A stretch of 6,711 nt of DNA from Acidobacteriota bacterium (GTDB lineage: Bacteria > Acidobacteriota > Terriglobia > Terriglobales > Acidobacteriaceae): contig JAJXXG010000442.1 of the NCBI GenBank assembly GCA_021781255.1, positions 1 to 6,711 of the forward strand, in the 5' to 3' direction. The notes below the pieces were generated by a model, which made no database searches, was not told the DNA's origin, and was given only the letters and a program-made list of their open reading frames with translations. Positions 6,112-6,711 of the stretch are shown piece by piece (the stretch's first letter is position 1; every line of letters starts with the position of its first letter). A program made the position numbers and the translations under genes.

Positions 6112-6711
6112 CGACCAATCCGGCCATCGGAGCCGGTGGTGGCGCGCCGGGACCGCGCCCGGCTGAGGCCGAATCACCCCAACTTGAACACGGACCTCGT
6201 CCAGTACGCATCCTCGTGGTGGATGACGAGTCCCATGTGCGCTCCATGATTGGCGCCACACTCGAACGGCAAGGTTACGAAATCGAGCTGGCCGTAAGCG
6301 GTGCAGAGGCAATCGAAGTGCTGCGCCGTCAGCCTTTTGATCTTGTCCTTACTGACATCGTGATGCAGGATGGCAATGGTATTGCGCTGCTGGAAAGCAT
6401 CCGCAGGGAAAATCCTCATCTCCCCGTTGTCATGGTCAGTGCCATCCACGACATCAGTGTGGCCATCGACTCCATGCGCCGCGGAGCTTATGACTACCTG
6501 CTGAAGCCCTTTGAACGCGAGCACCTCATCGCCACAGTGCAGCGTGCAATCGACCATCGTCAGGCTCTGCAGGACAGTCACAACTACCAGCAGAACCTTG
6601 AGCAGGTGGTCCGCGCCCGCACAGAAATGCTGCGCCAGGCCATGGAGGATCTCGAGCACTCCTATGACGTAACGCTGGAAGCTCTAGGCGATGCACTCGA
6701 CCTCAAGGACT
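6069..6711 (+). CDS. Response regulator, receiver domain plus start of probable HD-GYP domain; cut by window end
   Basis: The visible 214 codons encode a phosphorylatable signalling protein. Counting from ATG 6069, residues 1-45 are a Gly/Pro/Ala-rich leader and 46-165 form a complete CheY-like receiver domain. The acidic pair is Asp52-Asp53 (LVVDDE), the phospho-acceptor Asp96 (VLTDIVM), the switch Ser124 (VMVSA) and the conserved Lys146 (LLKPF). A heptad-like linker follows (about 166-200). The end, YDVTLEALGDALDLKD, resembles the start of HD-GYP domains in RpfG-type regulators, which hydrolyse cyclic di-GMP; the HD and GYP motifs would lie beyond the edge, so this is a prediction. The start is uncertain. 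ATG 6069 has GGGAG 13 bases upstream, which is far. ATG 6102 has AAGAG only two bases upstream, which is close. The in-frame stop at 6048-6050 excludes anything earlier. The sensor kinase is not in the window. Confidence 0.88.
   Translation, partial: MAHGLAKRLRVMGLATNPAIGAGGGAPGPRPAEAESPQLEHGPRPVRILVVDDESHVRSMIGATLERQGYEIELAVSGAEAIEVLRRQPFDLVLTDIVMQDGNGIALLESIRRENPHLPVVMVSAIHDISVAIDSMRRGAYDYLLKPFEREHLIATVQRAIDHRQALQDSHNYQQNLEQVVRARTEMLRQAMEDLEHSYDVTLEALGDALDLKD

Overview
The window looks like a piece of a GC-rich bacterial chromosome. The style of HslV (catalytic Thr behind a propeptide), the paired secreted M16 peptidases and the HD-GYP-type response regulator resemble Acidobacteriota (Terriglobia). 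That placement is an inference from remembered protein similarity, not a search result.

Layout. On the minus strand, from about 1175 down to 1, lie hslV (peptidase subunit of the HslUV/ClpQY protease) and, 10 nt after its stop, an unrecognised AT-richer gene that runs off the left edge. hslU, the usual partner of hslV, is not in the window. A divergent promoter region of roughly 160 bp (about 1176-1333) separates hslV from a plus-strand operon. It contains a perfect 9-bp tandem repeat and plausible sigma-70-like elements facing both ways.

The plus-strand operon (1334-5735) has three genes joined by 4-bp stop/start overlaps: a secreted zinc peptidase of family M16 with an intact HxxEH motif, a secreted M16 homologue that has lost the zinc site, and a GlmU-like protein. 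The third is the most notable item. Its C-terminal left-handed beta-helix keeps every acetyltransferase residue I could align to E. coli GlmU. Its N-terminal uridyltransferase domain has lost the GxGTRM nucleotide-binding loop and about 40 residues of the substrate-binding region, while the reading frame stays fully open. It looks like a natural conversion of a bifunctional enzyme into an acetyltransferase with a relic first domain.

From 5736 to 6068 there is about 330 bp with no convincing gene. It contains a 20-bp near-perfect palindrome shortly after the operon and a GC-rich hairpin before the last gene. From 6069 (or 6102) to the right edge runs a response regulator: a complete receiver domain, a coiled-coil linker and the first residues of what looks like an HD-GYP cyclic-di-GMP phosphodiesterase domain, cut by the window end.

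Functionally the window combines cytoplasmic protein quality control (HslV), exported proteolysis (the M16 pair), amino-sugar metabolism (the GlmU-like protein) and signalling. No mobile element, tRNA, rRNA or CRISPR array was seen.
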